Shown here piece by piece: positions 56,251 through 64,000 of a stretch of DNA of 64,000 nucleotides (position 1 is the first letter of the stretch; each line of letters opens with the position of its first letter). Origin of the DNA: Winogradskyella tangerina. Its GTDB lineage: Bacteria > Bacteroidota > Bacteroidia > Flavobacteriales > Flavobacteriaceae. The notes below the pieces were generated by a model that was not told the DNA's origin, did not search any database, and was given only the letters and a program-made list of their open reading frames with translations. Location: NCBI RefSeq assembly GCF_003260205.1, contig NZ_QERF01000005.1, positions 62,001-126,000 of the forward strand, written 5' to 3'. The translations under genes and the position numbers were made by a program.

Positions 56251-58113
56251 CTAACTTTCAAGTTTTTCGGCCAATTCAAACCAACGCAGTTCTTTTTCTT
56301 CAATGGAATCAATTATGACTTGAAGCTCTTCAGATAACTCATTTATTTCACTTTGAGACAATTCAGGATTATTAAATTTGGCCTCTAAGGTGGTCTTGTC
56401 AAGTTCTAAGGCACGAATTTTAGATTCTAGATTCTTGTATTCCTTTTGCTCGTTATAGCTTAATTTATTGGCTTCATTCTGTTTTATCGCTTTGGTGTTA
56501 TCTGACTTTTCAACAGTAGCTGATGGTTTAGGTAGACTATCTTCATAAGCTCTAAAATCGGAATAATTACCAGGAAAATCATCAACTACGGCATCCCCTC
56601 GAAATACAAATAAATGATCAACAATTTTATCCATAAAATAGCGGTCGTGAGAAACAACCAACAACACGCCCGGAAAATCCATCAAGAAACTTTCAAGAAC
56701 ATTTAAGGTGACGATATCTAAATCGTTTGTAGGCTCATCGAGGATCAAAACATTCGGATTCTGAATTAAAACTGTACATAAATACAAGCGTTTCTGCTCG
56801 CCACCACTTAGCTTTTCAACATAATCGTATTGCTTTTTTCTATCAAATAAAAAGCGTTCGAGCAATTGTTGAGCACTGATCTGTCTTCCTTTTGCTAAAG
56901 GAATGTAATCTCCATAAGCTCTAATAACATCAATAACCTTTTGACCAGGCTTAACGGTAATACCTCCTTGGGTGTAATAGCCAATTTTAACGGTTTCACC
57001 GATAACAACTTTACCGCCATCAGTTGTAATACTTCCAGTTAATAAATTAAGAAATGTAGATTTACCGGTACCGTTTTTACCGATGATGCCAATACGTTCG
57101 CCTTTTTTGAAGGTATAATCAAAACCATTGAGAATCTTTTTGTCTTTGAATGCCTTTGAAACGTTATGGAATTCAATGATCTTGCTTCCAAGTCGTTCCA
57201 TATTGATTTCCAATTGTACCTGATGGTCCTTACGACGTTGATGTGCTTTTTTCTTTATTTCGAAGAAATCATCAATCCTACTTTTAGACTTGGTAGTTCT
57301 GGCTTTCGGCTGTCGACGCATCCAATCGAGCTCTTTTTTAAATAGCTGTTTGGCCTTTGACACTTCGATGGTTTCATTTTCAATTCGAGCCTCTTTCTTT
57401 TCGAGATAATAGGAGTAATTACCTTTATAAGTATACAGTTTACCGTGATCTAGCTCAATGATCTCATTACAAACACGCTCTAAGAAATAACGATCGTGCG
57501 TTACCATAAAAAGTGTTTGTTGGGTTTTAGCAAAATAATCTTCGAGCCATTCGATCATTTCAAGGTCTAAATGGTTGGTTGGCTCATCTAAAATGAGGAT
57601 ATCGGGTTTACTTAATAAAGCCTGCGCCAATGCCAAACGTTTCTTTTGTCCACCAGAGAGCGTACTTACTTTCATGGACAAATCATTCAATTTAAGCTGC
57701 GATAATATTTGCTGATATTGTGTTTCAAACTCCCAAGCATTTGTGCGGTCCATGGCATCGAATGCCAACTGATAGGTCTCAGTATCTTCTGGATTTTTTA
57801 ATGCTTTTTCGTAAGCTTCGATGGTTTTTAAGATGGGGATATCGGATGCAAAAATAGTTTCTTCAACCGTTAATTTTTTATCGAGTTCTGGCTCCTGATC
57901 TAAAAACGATAAGCGAAGTCCTTTCCTAATAACTATCTGACCTTCATCGGGTGTGTCTTTTCCTGATAAAATATTCAGAATAGAAGTCTTTCCACTTCCG
58001 TTTTTTGCTACAAATGCAATCTTCTGATCCTTGTGAATACTAAATGATAAATCCTGAAATAGCACAAGCTCTCCATACGACTTAGAAATATGTTCAACGT
58101 TGAGGTAATTCAC
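56251..58113 (-). CDS. ABC-F family ATPase (Uup/EttA-like)
   Basis: 620 residues from a GTG at 58113 (reading VNYLNVEHISKSYGE); the frame runs up to 58206 but that head is non-conserved. Two ABC cassettes: first with AKNGSGKTS, LSGGQKKRLALAQALL and ILILDEPTNHLD; second with GKNGTGKST, LSGGEQKRLYLCTVLI and DEPTNDLD. There are no membrane helices, and a C-terminal coiled coil (LESKIRALELDKTTLEAKF) is of Uup type. ABC-F proteins act on ribosomes; Uup also affects DNA stability. Divergent from the capsule locus. Confidence 0.92.
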   Translation of the reverse strand: MNYLNVEHISKSYGELVLFQDLSFSIHKDQKIAFVAKNGSGKTSILNILSGKDTPDEGQIVIRKGLRLSFLDQEPELDKKLTVEETIFASDIPILKTIEAYEKALKNPEDTETYQLAFDAMDRTNAWEFETQYQQILSQLKLNDLSMKVSTLSGGQKKRLALAQALLSKPDILILDEPTNHLDLEMIEWLEDYFAKTQQTLFMVTHDRYFLERVCNEIIELDHGKLYTYKGNYSYYLEKKEARIENETIEVSKAKQLFKKELDWMRRQPKARTTKSKSRIDDFFEIKKKAHQRRKDHQVQLEINMERLGSKIIEFHNVSKAFKDKKILNGFDYTFKKGERIGIIGKNGTGKSTFLNLLTGSITTDGGKVVIGETVKIGYYTQGGITVKPGQKVIDVIRAYGDYIPLAKGRQISAQQLLERFLFDRKKQYDYVEKLSGGEQKRLYLCTVLIQNPNVLILDEPTNDLDIVTLNVLESFLMDFPGVLLVVSHDRYFMDKIVDHLFVFRGDAVVDDFPGNYSDFRAYEDSLPKPSATVEKSDNTKAIKQNEANKLSYNEQKEYKNLESKIRALELDKTTLEAKFNNPELSQSEINELSEELQVIIDSIEEKELRWFELAEKLES

Positions 58114-58163
58114 GCTAATTTTTTTACAAAGAACGAAATAAACCAAAAAGAAACCTAATAGTT

Positions 58164-58192
58164 TTGTTATTGCAGTTGATACATTATATTTG
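58164..58192 (+). promoter_or_regulatory. Promoter of the capsule/exopolysaccharide genes
   Basis: TTG at 58164-58166, 18-base spacer, TATATTTG at 58185-58192. This matches the Bacteroidota TTG-N19-TAnnTTTG promoter apart from one base of spacing and lies 24 bases before the ATG at 58216. Confidence 0.65.
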
Positions 58193-58215
58193 TCTGTAAA
58201 CAACATATTTTATCT

Positions 58216-59016
58216 ATGAAAAGCATTAAGCTTTTGATCATTGTTCTGGGTTGTATTTTTATTTCTTCATGTATTCCCCATAAAGACACGGTTTATTTAC
58301 AAAACAAGGAGAATGCAACTAACGATACCATTCCTTATAATCTAACTGAAGTTCAGAAGCCATATCGTGTTCAAATCGATGATATTTTAAATATTAGAAT
58401 TAAAGTTCTCGATCAGGATAATGTTCAAATTTTTAATCCAATAGGCGAAGGAAACCTTAATGCAAGTAGTGCAGAGCGTGCGTATTTTGATGGGTTTACG
58501 GTAGATATTCACGGAATGATAAGAATACCAACCTTAGGTCGTTTTACGGTATTAGGATATACTACGGCCGAAATTGAAAAACTTATCGAGGATAAATTGC
58601 TCGAGGAGCAATTCAAAGAAACGGCTAATATTTTTATCACTGTGAAATTAGCAGGATTGCGATACACGGCGAACGGTGAAATTGGAAATCCTGGAACAGT
58701 AACATTGTATAAGGAACGTGTTAATATATTTGAAGCTATCGCTAATTCTGGTGAAATACCAATTACTGGAGATAAGAAGGATGTATTGGTGATAAGACAA
58801 TACCCTCAGGGACAAAAAATTCATCATTTGGATTTAACAGATGTGAATGTGATGCGTTCTCCGTATTACTACATACAGCCCAACGACATGATTTACGTCA
58901 AACCCTTAAAGCAAAAGTCTATTGGTACAGGAGAGACTGCCGTGTCGAGTTTAACAACAATAGCCACCATAATTTCAATAGCGGCAACAACTATTTTACT
59001 TTTTACAAGATTATAG
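58216..59016 (+). CDS. Polysaccharide export lipoprotein (Wza-like)
   Basis: 266 residues. Lipoprotein signal ending FISSC (Cys19). The Poly_export domain (YRVQIDDILNIRIKVLDQ near residue 52 to IRIPTLGRFTVLGYTTAEIE) is followed by a SLBB-type domain (YTANGEIGNPGTVTLY) and a C-terminal hydrophobic helix (LTTIATIISIAATTILLF) that, as in Wza, probably crosses the outer membrane. It forms the export channel for capsule or exopolysaccharide. First gene of the locus; the kinase gene starts 3 bases after its stop. Confidence 0.93.
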   Translation: MKSIKLLIIVLGCIFISSCIPHKDTVYLQNKENATNDTIPYNLTEVQKPYRVQIDDILNIRIKVLDQDNVQIFNPIGEGNLNASSAERAYFDGFTVDIHGMIRIPTLGRFTVLGYTTAEIEKLIEDKLLEEQFKETANIFITVKLAGLRYTANGEIGNPGTVTLYKERVNIFEAIANSGEIPITGDKKDVLVIRQYPQGQKIHHLDLTDVNVMRSPYYYIQPNDMIYVKPLKQKSIGTGETAVSSLTTIATIISIAATTILLFTRL

Positions 59017-59019
59017 CAC

Positions 59020-61506
59020 ATGGATTATAAAGCCTATGAAGATATAGACAACTTAGAATCTCAAAACGTTGGATTTGATTTTAAAGGCTTCTTATTCAAA
59101 GCGTTGAACCTTTGGAAATTGGTTCTTTTGTGTATTGGGGTTGCCTTAATTGTTGCTTATTTTATCAATGTTAGGAAACAGAATATTTACAGATTAGATT
59201 CATTGATCACCGTAAACAACGATCAGAATCCGTTCTTCACCGCAAATACGAGTATTTCATTTAACTGGGGAGGTGTGTCTGGTAAGGTAGGAAGCATCCT
59301 CACCGAGATAAAAACACGAACGCACAACGAACTGGTAATAGATTCGCTAGAATACTATAAAGAGTATTTGGAAGAAGGAAAATATCATCTTATTGACATA
59401 TATAAGAATGCACCTTTTGAAGTAATCACCGATAAATCTAAACCGCAGGCACTCGGTATTCCTTTCGGAATTCGAATAATTGACCAAGCTACTTATGAGT
59501 TGTTTTACGAGTTTGAAGGCACTAAGGTTACAGGTCAGTTTTACGATGATGATAAGAATAAGCTACCATTGAGTGTTAATCCTGGGCTATTTAGCAAGAC
59601 GTTTAAATTTGGTGAGGCCGTCAACGAATCCTTTTTTAATGGTGTGGTTAATTTAAAACCTAGAGCCAATATTCCGGTAGGAAAAACCTTTTTTATTAGG
59701 TATTTGAACTTTGATTCGGTTGTTGATACTTACAAGAATAATATCAAAATTGAACCAACCTCACGAGATGCTTCGTCTGTATTAAGGTTGTCTCTTATAG
59801 GAAAGAATAAGCTAAAAATTGTAGATTTTCTTAATGCAACTTCAGCCATTTTAAGTAGAACGGAGTTAGAGCGAAAAAACCTCTATGCAACAAACACCAT
59901 TAAATTTATCGATAGCAGTCTTAGTGCTGTGGATAATAGGTTAAAAGCCGTGACTAGCGAAATGAATGATTTCAGAAAGTCGAATAAGGTTTTTAATGTT
60001 GAAGAAGAGATCAGTCAAAAGTCAGAGCAACTCAAGGAGTACGATAAGGAAAAGCTGATTGAGCAGTCTAAACTCAACTATCTGAATACCCTCGAAAACT
60101 ATTTGAGAACCAAAAACGACTACAGTCAGATTGCAGCTCCTTCTTCGGTAGGTATTGAAGAGGCTAATATTTTATCGAGTGTAAGCAAAATTATAGCTTT
60201 ATCAATTGAACGTCGAAATTTAGAGTATTCTACCAAGGAAGGTTCCATTCTTTTTGATGAATTAGACCGAAGAATCGATACCGAAAAAAGTGTTTTACTC
60301 GAAGCCATTGATGTTACCAAACAAACGATAGGAATTCAATTAAATACAATCAGCAGGAAGATTGCCAATTTAGAATCTGAACTGATCGGATTACCTCAAG
60401 ACCAGCAAGAATTTTTAAAAATTCAGAGAAATTTAGATATGAATCGAGAGGCCTACGATATTTACCAGGCCAAACTCAGTGAAGCGGCTATAGTAAAGGC
60501 GGCTAATGTTTCGGATATCACCGTTATTGATGAAGCCAAGGATATTGGTAATGCACCAATAGGACCAAAAAAGTCTCTAAATTATATGATGGCATTAATG
60601 ATTGGTTTCTTCAGTCCGATGCTACTCATCTTTGTAGTTTATTTACTCGATAATACTATTCATGGTTCAGATGAAATCATGAAAATGTCGAACATTCCAA
60701 TACTTGGACTTATTGGAAAATATCGTTACAAGAATAATCTTGTAGCTTATGAGAAACCTAAATCAGCGGTTGCAGAGTCCTTCAGAGCAATACGATCAAG
60801 TCTGCAATTCATCTTCAAAAATACTCCTTCTGAAAGTAAAGCAAATACCTTACTGATTACCTCTTCTGTGAGTGGTGAAGGAAAAACTTTTACATCTATA
60901 AACATAGCCACTGTTTATGCCATTTCAGGTAAAAAAACATTATTACTCGGTTTAGATTTAAGAAAGCCCAAAATCTTTGATGATTTTAATATCACCAATG
61001 AAAAAGGTATCGTCAATTACCTCATAGGAGACAGTAACTTAAATGAAATTATTACCAATACACATATTGAAAACTTAGACTTAATCACTTCAGGGCCAAT
61101 ACCGCCAAATCCATCTGAGTTATTGATGAGTGACAGTCTTAAAGATCTTATTGCCAACTTGAAAGAGCAATATGATATCATAATTTTAGATACACCGCCT
61201 TTAGGTTTAGTAACTGATGCCTTAGAATTGGTTCAATATGCAGATGCTACGATATTCATGGTGCGGTTAGACTACACGAAAAAAGGTATGTTACAACTTG
61301 TGAATGCTAAGCACAAGACTGGTGAGCTTAAAAATATAAGCTTCGTACTTAATTTCTACAGGCATAAGAGCAATCACAATTACGGCTATGGTTATGGCTA
61401 TGGTTATGGCTATGGATATGGTTACGGTACATATGGCAATGCTTATCACGAAAAGGATAATCAATCCTTCTTTAAAAGGGCGAAGAATTTCCTGAAACGC
61501 TTATAA
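59020..61506 (+). CDS. Polysaccharide co-polymerase / BY-kinase (Wzc-like)
   Basis: 828 residues. TM1 lies at about 31-51 (LWKLVLLCIGVALIVAYF), a long periplasmic Wzz-type coiled region follows, TM2 at about 523-545, then a cytoplasmic tyrosine kinase with Walker A SGEGKT near 618, Walker A' LLLGLDLRKP (Gly in place of the first Asp seen in E. coli Wzc) and Walker B IIILDTPP. The C-terminal tail has eight Tyr-Gly pairs, then TYGNAY, which are the likely autophosphorylation sites. It sets polymer length and gates export with the Wza-like protein. Confidence 0.95.
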   Translation: MDYKAYEDIDNLESQNVGFDFKGFLFKALNLWKLVLLCIGVALIVAYFINVRKQNIYRLDSLITVNNDQNPFFTANTSISFNWGGVSGKVGSILTEIKTRTHNELVIDSLEYYKEYLEEGKYHLIDIYKNAPFEVITDKSKPQALGIPFGIRIIDQATYELFYEFEGTKVTGQFYDDDKNKLPLSVNPGLFSKTFKFGEAVNESFFNGVVNLKPRANIPVGKTFFIRYLNFDSVVDTYKNNIKIEPTSRDASSVLRLSLIGKNKLKIVDFLNATSAILSRTELERKNLYATNTIKFIDSSLSAVDNRLKAVTSEMNDFRKSNKVFNVEEEISQKSEQLKEYDKEKLIEQSKLNYLNTLENYLRTKNDYSQIAAPSSVGIEEANILSSVSKIIALSIERRNLEYSTKEGSILFDELDRRIDTEKSVLLEAIDVTKQTIGIQLNTISRKIANLESELIGLPQDQQEFLKIQRNLDMNREAYDIYQAKLSEAAIVKAANVSDITVIDEAKDIGNAPIGPKKSLNYMMALMIGFFSPMLLIFVVYLLDNTIHGSDEIMKMSNIPILGLIGKYRYKNNLVAYEKPKSAVAESFRAIRSSLQFIFKNTPSESKANTLLITSSVSGEGKTFTSINIATVYAISGKKTLLLGLDLRKPKIFDDFNITNEKGIVNYLIGDSNLNEIITNTHIENLDLITSGPIPPNPSELLMSDSLKDLIANLKEQYDIIILDTPPLGLVTDALELVQYADATIFMVRLDYTKKGMLQLVNAKHKTGELKNISFVLNFYRHKSNHNYGYGYGYGYGYGYGYGTYGNAYHEKDNQSFFKRAKNFLKRL
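61381..61428 (+). repeat. Hexanucleotide repeat encoding (Tyr-Gly)8 in the Wzc-like kinase
   Basis: Eight consecutive Tyr-Gly codon pairs (TAT/TAC plus GGN). Copy-number change would stay in frame and alter the number of C-terminal tyrosines. Confidence 0.9.
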
Positions 61507-61527
61507 CACTTTCAAAAATAGATTGAT

Positions 61528-62118
61528 TTGATCACCAAGAGACAGCTAATATTGAAGCGAATTTTTGATTTAGGCTTAGTATTGCTATTATTACCTTTTT
61601 TAATTATTCCGATAGTTGTTCTCGTAATTGCAGCCACCATAGATACAAAAAAATACGGTGTGTTTTCTCAATTAAGGGTGGGGCAGCACGGAAAACTTTT
61701 CAAAATATATAAAATAAGAACGCTTCGCGAAGGTGTTCATCAACTTGGTCATCTCGAGAAAAGTGCTACTGCACTAGGGAAATATTTGCGCCAAACTAAA
61801 TTAGATGAACTGCCGCAGTTATTCAATGTGCTAAAAGGTGATATGAGTTTTGTTGGTCCACGACCAGATGTTGTTGGGTTTGCTGATAAGTTGGAGGGTG
61901 ATGATAGAATTATTTTGTTGGTAAAACCGGGCATAACTGGCGAAGCAACAATAAAATACAAAGATGAAGAACGTGTATTAGAACGGCAAAAAGATCCCGA
62001 GCATTACAATAGAACGATTATTTGGGTAGATAAAGTGAAAATCAACAAAAACTACGTTAGGAATTATAGTTTTTATTTAGATTTGAGGCTCATTATAAAA
62101 TCTACTTTAAACAAATGA
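61528..62118 (+). CDS. PglC-like undecaprenyl-phosphate sugar-1-phosphate transferase
   Basis: 196 residues from a TTG at 61528 (LITKRQLILKRIFDLG); no ATG, GTG or closer TTG start is available. It is the short monotopic type: one re-entrant N-terminal helix (LGLVLLLLPFLIIPIVVLV) and the catalytic core with SQLRVGQHGKLFKIYKIRTL, KLDELPQLFNVLKGDMSFVG and GPRPDVVGF. It transfers a sugar-1-phosphate from a UDP-sugar to undecaprenyl phosphate, starting assembly of the repeat unit. The Wbap-type four-helix head is absent. It overlaps the next gene by 4 bases. Confidence 0.92.
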   Translation: MITKRQLILKRIFDLGLVLLLLPFLIIPIVVLVIAATIDTKKYGVFSQLRVGQHGKLFKIYKIRTLREGVHQLGHLEKSATALGKYLRQTKLDELPQLFNVLKGDMSFVGPRPDVVGFADKLEGDDRIILLVKPGITGEATIKYKDEERVLERQKDPEHYNRTIIWVDKVKINKNYVRNYSFYLDLRLIIKSTLNK

Positions 62119-63410
62119 CACATTCTGAAGACAAAATTGCAATCATCGGATTAGGTTATGTCGGTTTGCCCCTTGCAGTTGAATTTGCTAAACAATATTT
62201 TGTTGTTGGTTTTGATATCAACAAACAGCGAATCAATGAGTTAAATTCTGGTGTTGATAAAACACTCGAAGTTGAAAATGATAATTTAAGATCTGTACTA
62301 ACTTCAGATCTCAATGCAGATAAAGGATTATTTATTACTGATGACGTTGATGCGCTTGCCGTAGCTAACGTTTATATCGTGACGGTTCCGACGCCAACAG
62401 ATGAATTAAAACGTCCTGTATTCACACCATTAATAAAAGCGAGTGAAACAGTTGGTAAAGTTCTAAAAAACGATGATATCGTCATCTACGAATCTACCGT
62501 TTATCCAGGTGCAACTGAAGACATTTGTATTCCTGTTTTAGAAAAAGTTTCAGGCCTTTCCTTTAATAAAGACTTTTATGCGGGTTATTCACCAGAGCGT
62601 ATTAATCCGGGTGATAAAAAGCACACAGTTACCAAAATTTTAAAGGTTACCTCTGGTTCTACACCAGAAATCGCTGAAAAAATAGATCAACTCTATAAGA
62701 AGGTTATTACCGCTGGTACACATTTAGCACCTTCTATAAAGGTAGCTGAAGCAGCTAAAGTTATTGAGAATTCACAGCGCGATATCAATATCGCTTTCGT
62801 AAATGAGTTATCAAAGATCTTTAGATTACTTGATATAGACACCAAAGCGGTATTAGAAGCTGCTGGTACAAAATGGAATTTCCTAAAATTCTCACCAGGA
62901 TTAGTTGGTGGTCACTGCATTGGCGTTGATCCATACTACTTAGCACAAAAGGCTATCGAGTCTGGCTATAATCCTGAAATTATTCTTGCTGGTCGTAAGA
63001 TGAATGACAGTATGGGTGGCTATGTAGCTACTGAGACTGTAAAAATGATGATCAACAAAGGGGCTACAATCAAAGGGTCAAACGCGCTTGTGCTCGGAAT
63101 TACCTTTAAAGAAAATTGTCCAGATATAAGAAATTCTAGAGTTATCGATATTATTGAAGAATTACAATCGTATCATGTTAATGTGGATGTCTACGATCCA
63201 TGGGCTTCAAAAGAAGAAGTAAATCATGAATATGGGTTAGACTTAATTTCGTCTACGGACGAACTCAAGGCGAATTACGATGCTATCATATTGGCCGTTT
63301 CTCACAAAGAATTTTTAAACATTTCTATAGACAATTTGAAATCTGATAAATGTGTGGTATTCGATGTAAAATCACTATTACCAATTGAAGAAGTAGACGC
63401 ACGTTTATAA
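62115..63410 (+). CDS. UDP-HexNAc 6-dehydrogenase (WbpO/TviB-type nucleotide sugar dehydrogenase)
   Basis: 431 residues. Rossmann motif IGLGYVGLPLAVEFAKQY at the N-terminus; KVAEAAKVIENSQRDINIA central helix; catalytic Cys268 in GLVGGHCIGVDPYY; and the C-terminal GITFKENCPDIRNS of UDP-glucose/GDP-mannose dehydrogenases. The sequence pattern and pairing with a TviC/WbpP-like epimerase suggest UDP-GlcNAc or UDP-GalNAc is oxidised to its uronic acid for the polysaccharide. Cytoplasmic. The start overlaps the transferase stop by 4 bases. Confidence 0.9.
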   Translation: MTHSEDKIAIIGLGYVGLPLAVEFAKQYFVVGFDINKQRINELNSGVDKTLEVENDNLRSVLTSDLNADKGLFITDDVDALAVANVYIVTVPTPTDELKRPVFTPLIKASETVGKVLKNDDIVIYESTVYPGATEDICIPVLEKVSGLSFNKDFYAGYSPERINPGDKKHTVTKILKVTSGSTPEIAEKIDQLYKKVITAGTHLAPSIKVAEAAKVIENSQRDINIAFVNELSKIFRLLDIDTKAVLEAAGTKWNFLKFSPGLVGGHCIGVDPYYLAQKAIESGYNPEIILAGRKMNDSMGGYVATETVKMMINKGATIKGSNALVLGITFKENCPDIRNSRVIDIIEELQSYHVNVDVYDPWASKEEVNHEYGLDLISSTDELKANYDAIILAVSHKEFLNISIDNLKSDKCVVFDVKSLLPIEEVDARL

Positions 63411-63431
63411 TTTTAACCTCAAATCAAAATA

Positions 63432-64000
63432 ATGTACTCTAATCAATATCATACTGAAGACTTATCACAGTTCGGATTTCTAGTGACTGGTGGTGGAGGC
63501 TTCATCGGTTCTAATATTGTTGAATATTTACTGAAATATGGCGCGAAGAAAGTTCGTGTTCTAGATAATTTTTCTAATGGCTATCGCGAAAACTTGACTG
63601 AGTTTATGGATAACCCAGCCTTTGAATTACTTGAAGGTGATATCCGCGACCTCGATACTTGTAAGAAAGCCATGGAAGGTATTGATTATGTTACACACCA
63701 GGCAGCCTTAGGGTCTGTACCTAGATCGATCAATGATCCGGCAACATCAAATGAGGTTAATATCTCTGGTTTTTTGAACATGTTGATCGCCCTTAAAGAT
63801 AGTCCGACAGTGAAGCGTATGGTTTATGCTGCTTCAAGCTCAACTTATGGTGATAGTAAGACACTCCCTAAAGTAGAAGATCATATCGGAAAACCTCTGT
63901 CTCCGTACGCCGTTACAAAATATGTAAATGAACTCTATGCAGATGTTTTCGGTAAAACTTACGGCACTGATGTTATAGGATTACGTTATTTTAATGTATT
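63432..64000 (+). CDS. NAD-dependent UDP-sugar epimerase (TviC/WbpP-like), partial
   Basis: The frame opens at ATG 63432 and runs to the window end without a stop (189 codons seen). It reads [15 protein letters not shown], then [13 protein letters not shown] (NAD loop, residues 17-27), [24 protein letters not shown] and SPYAVTKY (catalytic YxxxK). This matches UDP-GlcNAc C4-epimerases of the TviC/WbpP type, which act with the dehydrogenase encoded just upstream to supply a GalNAc-uronic acid. The C-terminal part lies outside the window. Confidence 0.88.
   Translation, partial: MYSNQYHTEDLSQFGFLVTGGGGFIGSNIVEYLLKYGAKKVRVLDNFSNGYRENLTEFMDNPAFELLEGDIRDLDTCKKAMEGIDYVTHQAALGSVPRSINDPATSNEVNISGFLNMLIALKDSPTVKRMVYAASSSTYGDSKTLPKVEDHIGKPLSPYAVTKYVNELYADVFGKTYGTDVIGLRYFNV

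Noticed and set aside
61528..61530. Missing start of the PglC-like gene as a sign of a broken gene
   Set aside because: The TTG at 61528 gives a complete N-terminus of normal family length, so the gene is taken as intact.

Overview
The window is a chromosomal segment of a member of the Bacteroidota, almost certainly family Flavobacteriaceae. The evidence is the AT-rich DNA, type IX secretion (T9SS) C-terminal sorting domains, a bacillithiol gene of the Bacteroidota type (bshC), a long SecA (about 1118 residues), lipoproteins with an acidic run after the lipid Cys, few Shine-Dalgarno sequences, and TAnnTTTG promoter elements close to start codons. I cannot fix the genus. I saw no tRNA, rRNA, CRISPR array, transposase or prophage.

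Layout. 1-7.3 kb: partial VOC protein, exported M16 and M14 metallopeptidases, bshC. 7.2-19.2 kb: an accessory surface region, with a TPR/LuxR-type membrane regulator divergent from an outer-membrane barrel gene, followed by a tightly spaced run of a small T9SS protein, a fibre-like protein, a giant 1882-residue LRR/T9SS protein and a lipoprotein. An exact 18-bp repeat lies upstream of two of these genes, and related sites lie at the regulator start. 19.2-35.4 kb: mostly core genes (guaA, a LysM protein, OsmC, DUF922, DUF3820, pyrG, yidC, a fasciclin lipoprotein, a YwqK-like protein, mnmA, a nitronate monooxygenase-like protein, MATE). 35.4-36.2 kb: a four-helix-bundle (23S rRNA IVS-type) gene between two simple-repeat arrays that are partly inverted copies of each other.

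36.1-41 kb: PAP2 phosphatase, then an overlapping GT2/double LAB_N/GT39 operon that looks like a polyprenyl-phosphate-sugar glycolipid-modification route, divergent from a sugar epimerase. 41-49.8 kb: meaB, DUF2911, an ECF sigma factor that appears to start at ATT, a probable membrane anti-sigma partner, an exported protein with unusual EMP and Trp/Glu repeats, an M23 peptidase and several small envelope proteins. 49.9-58.1 kb: secA, DUF2795, cobalamin adenosyltransferase, a 16-copy heptamer array, an ABC ATPase, a methyltransferase and an ABC-F protein. 58.2-64 kb: the start of a capsule/exopolysaccharide locus (Wza-like, Wzc-like kinase with a (Tyr-Gly)8 tail, PglC-like sugar transferase, UDP-HexNAc dehydrogenase, epimerase cut by the window end).

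System-level reading: much of the window serves the cell envelope. meaB and the cobalamin adenosyltransferase together imply a B12-dependent methylmalonyl-CoA mutase elsewhere. The best candidates for undescribed biology are the 7.2-19.2 kb surface region with its shared repeat, the sigma/anti-sigma/repeat-protein trio with the non-standard start, and the four-helix-bundle gene inside inverted repeat arrays.
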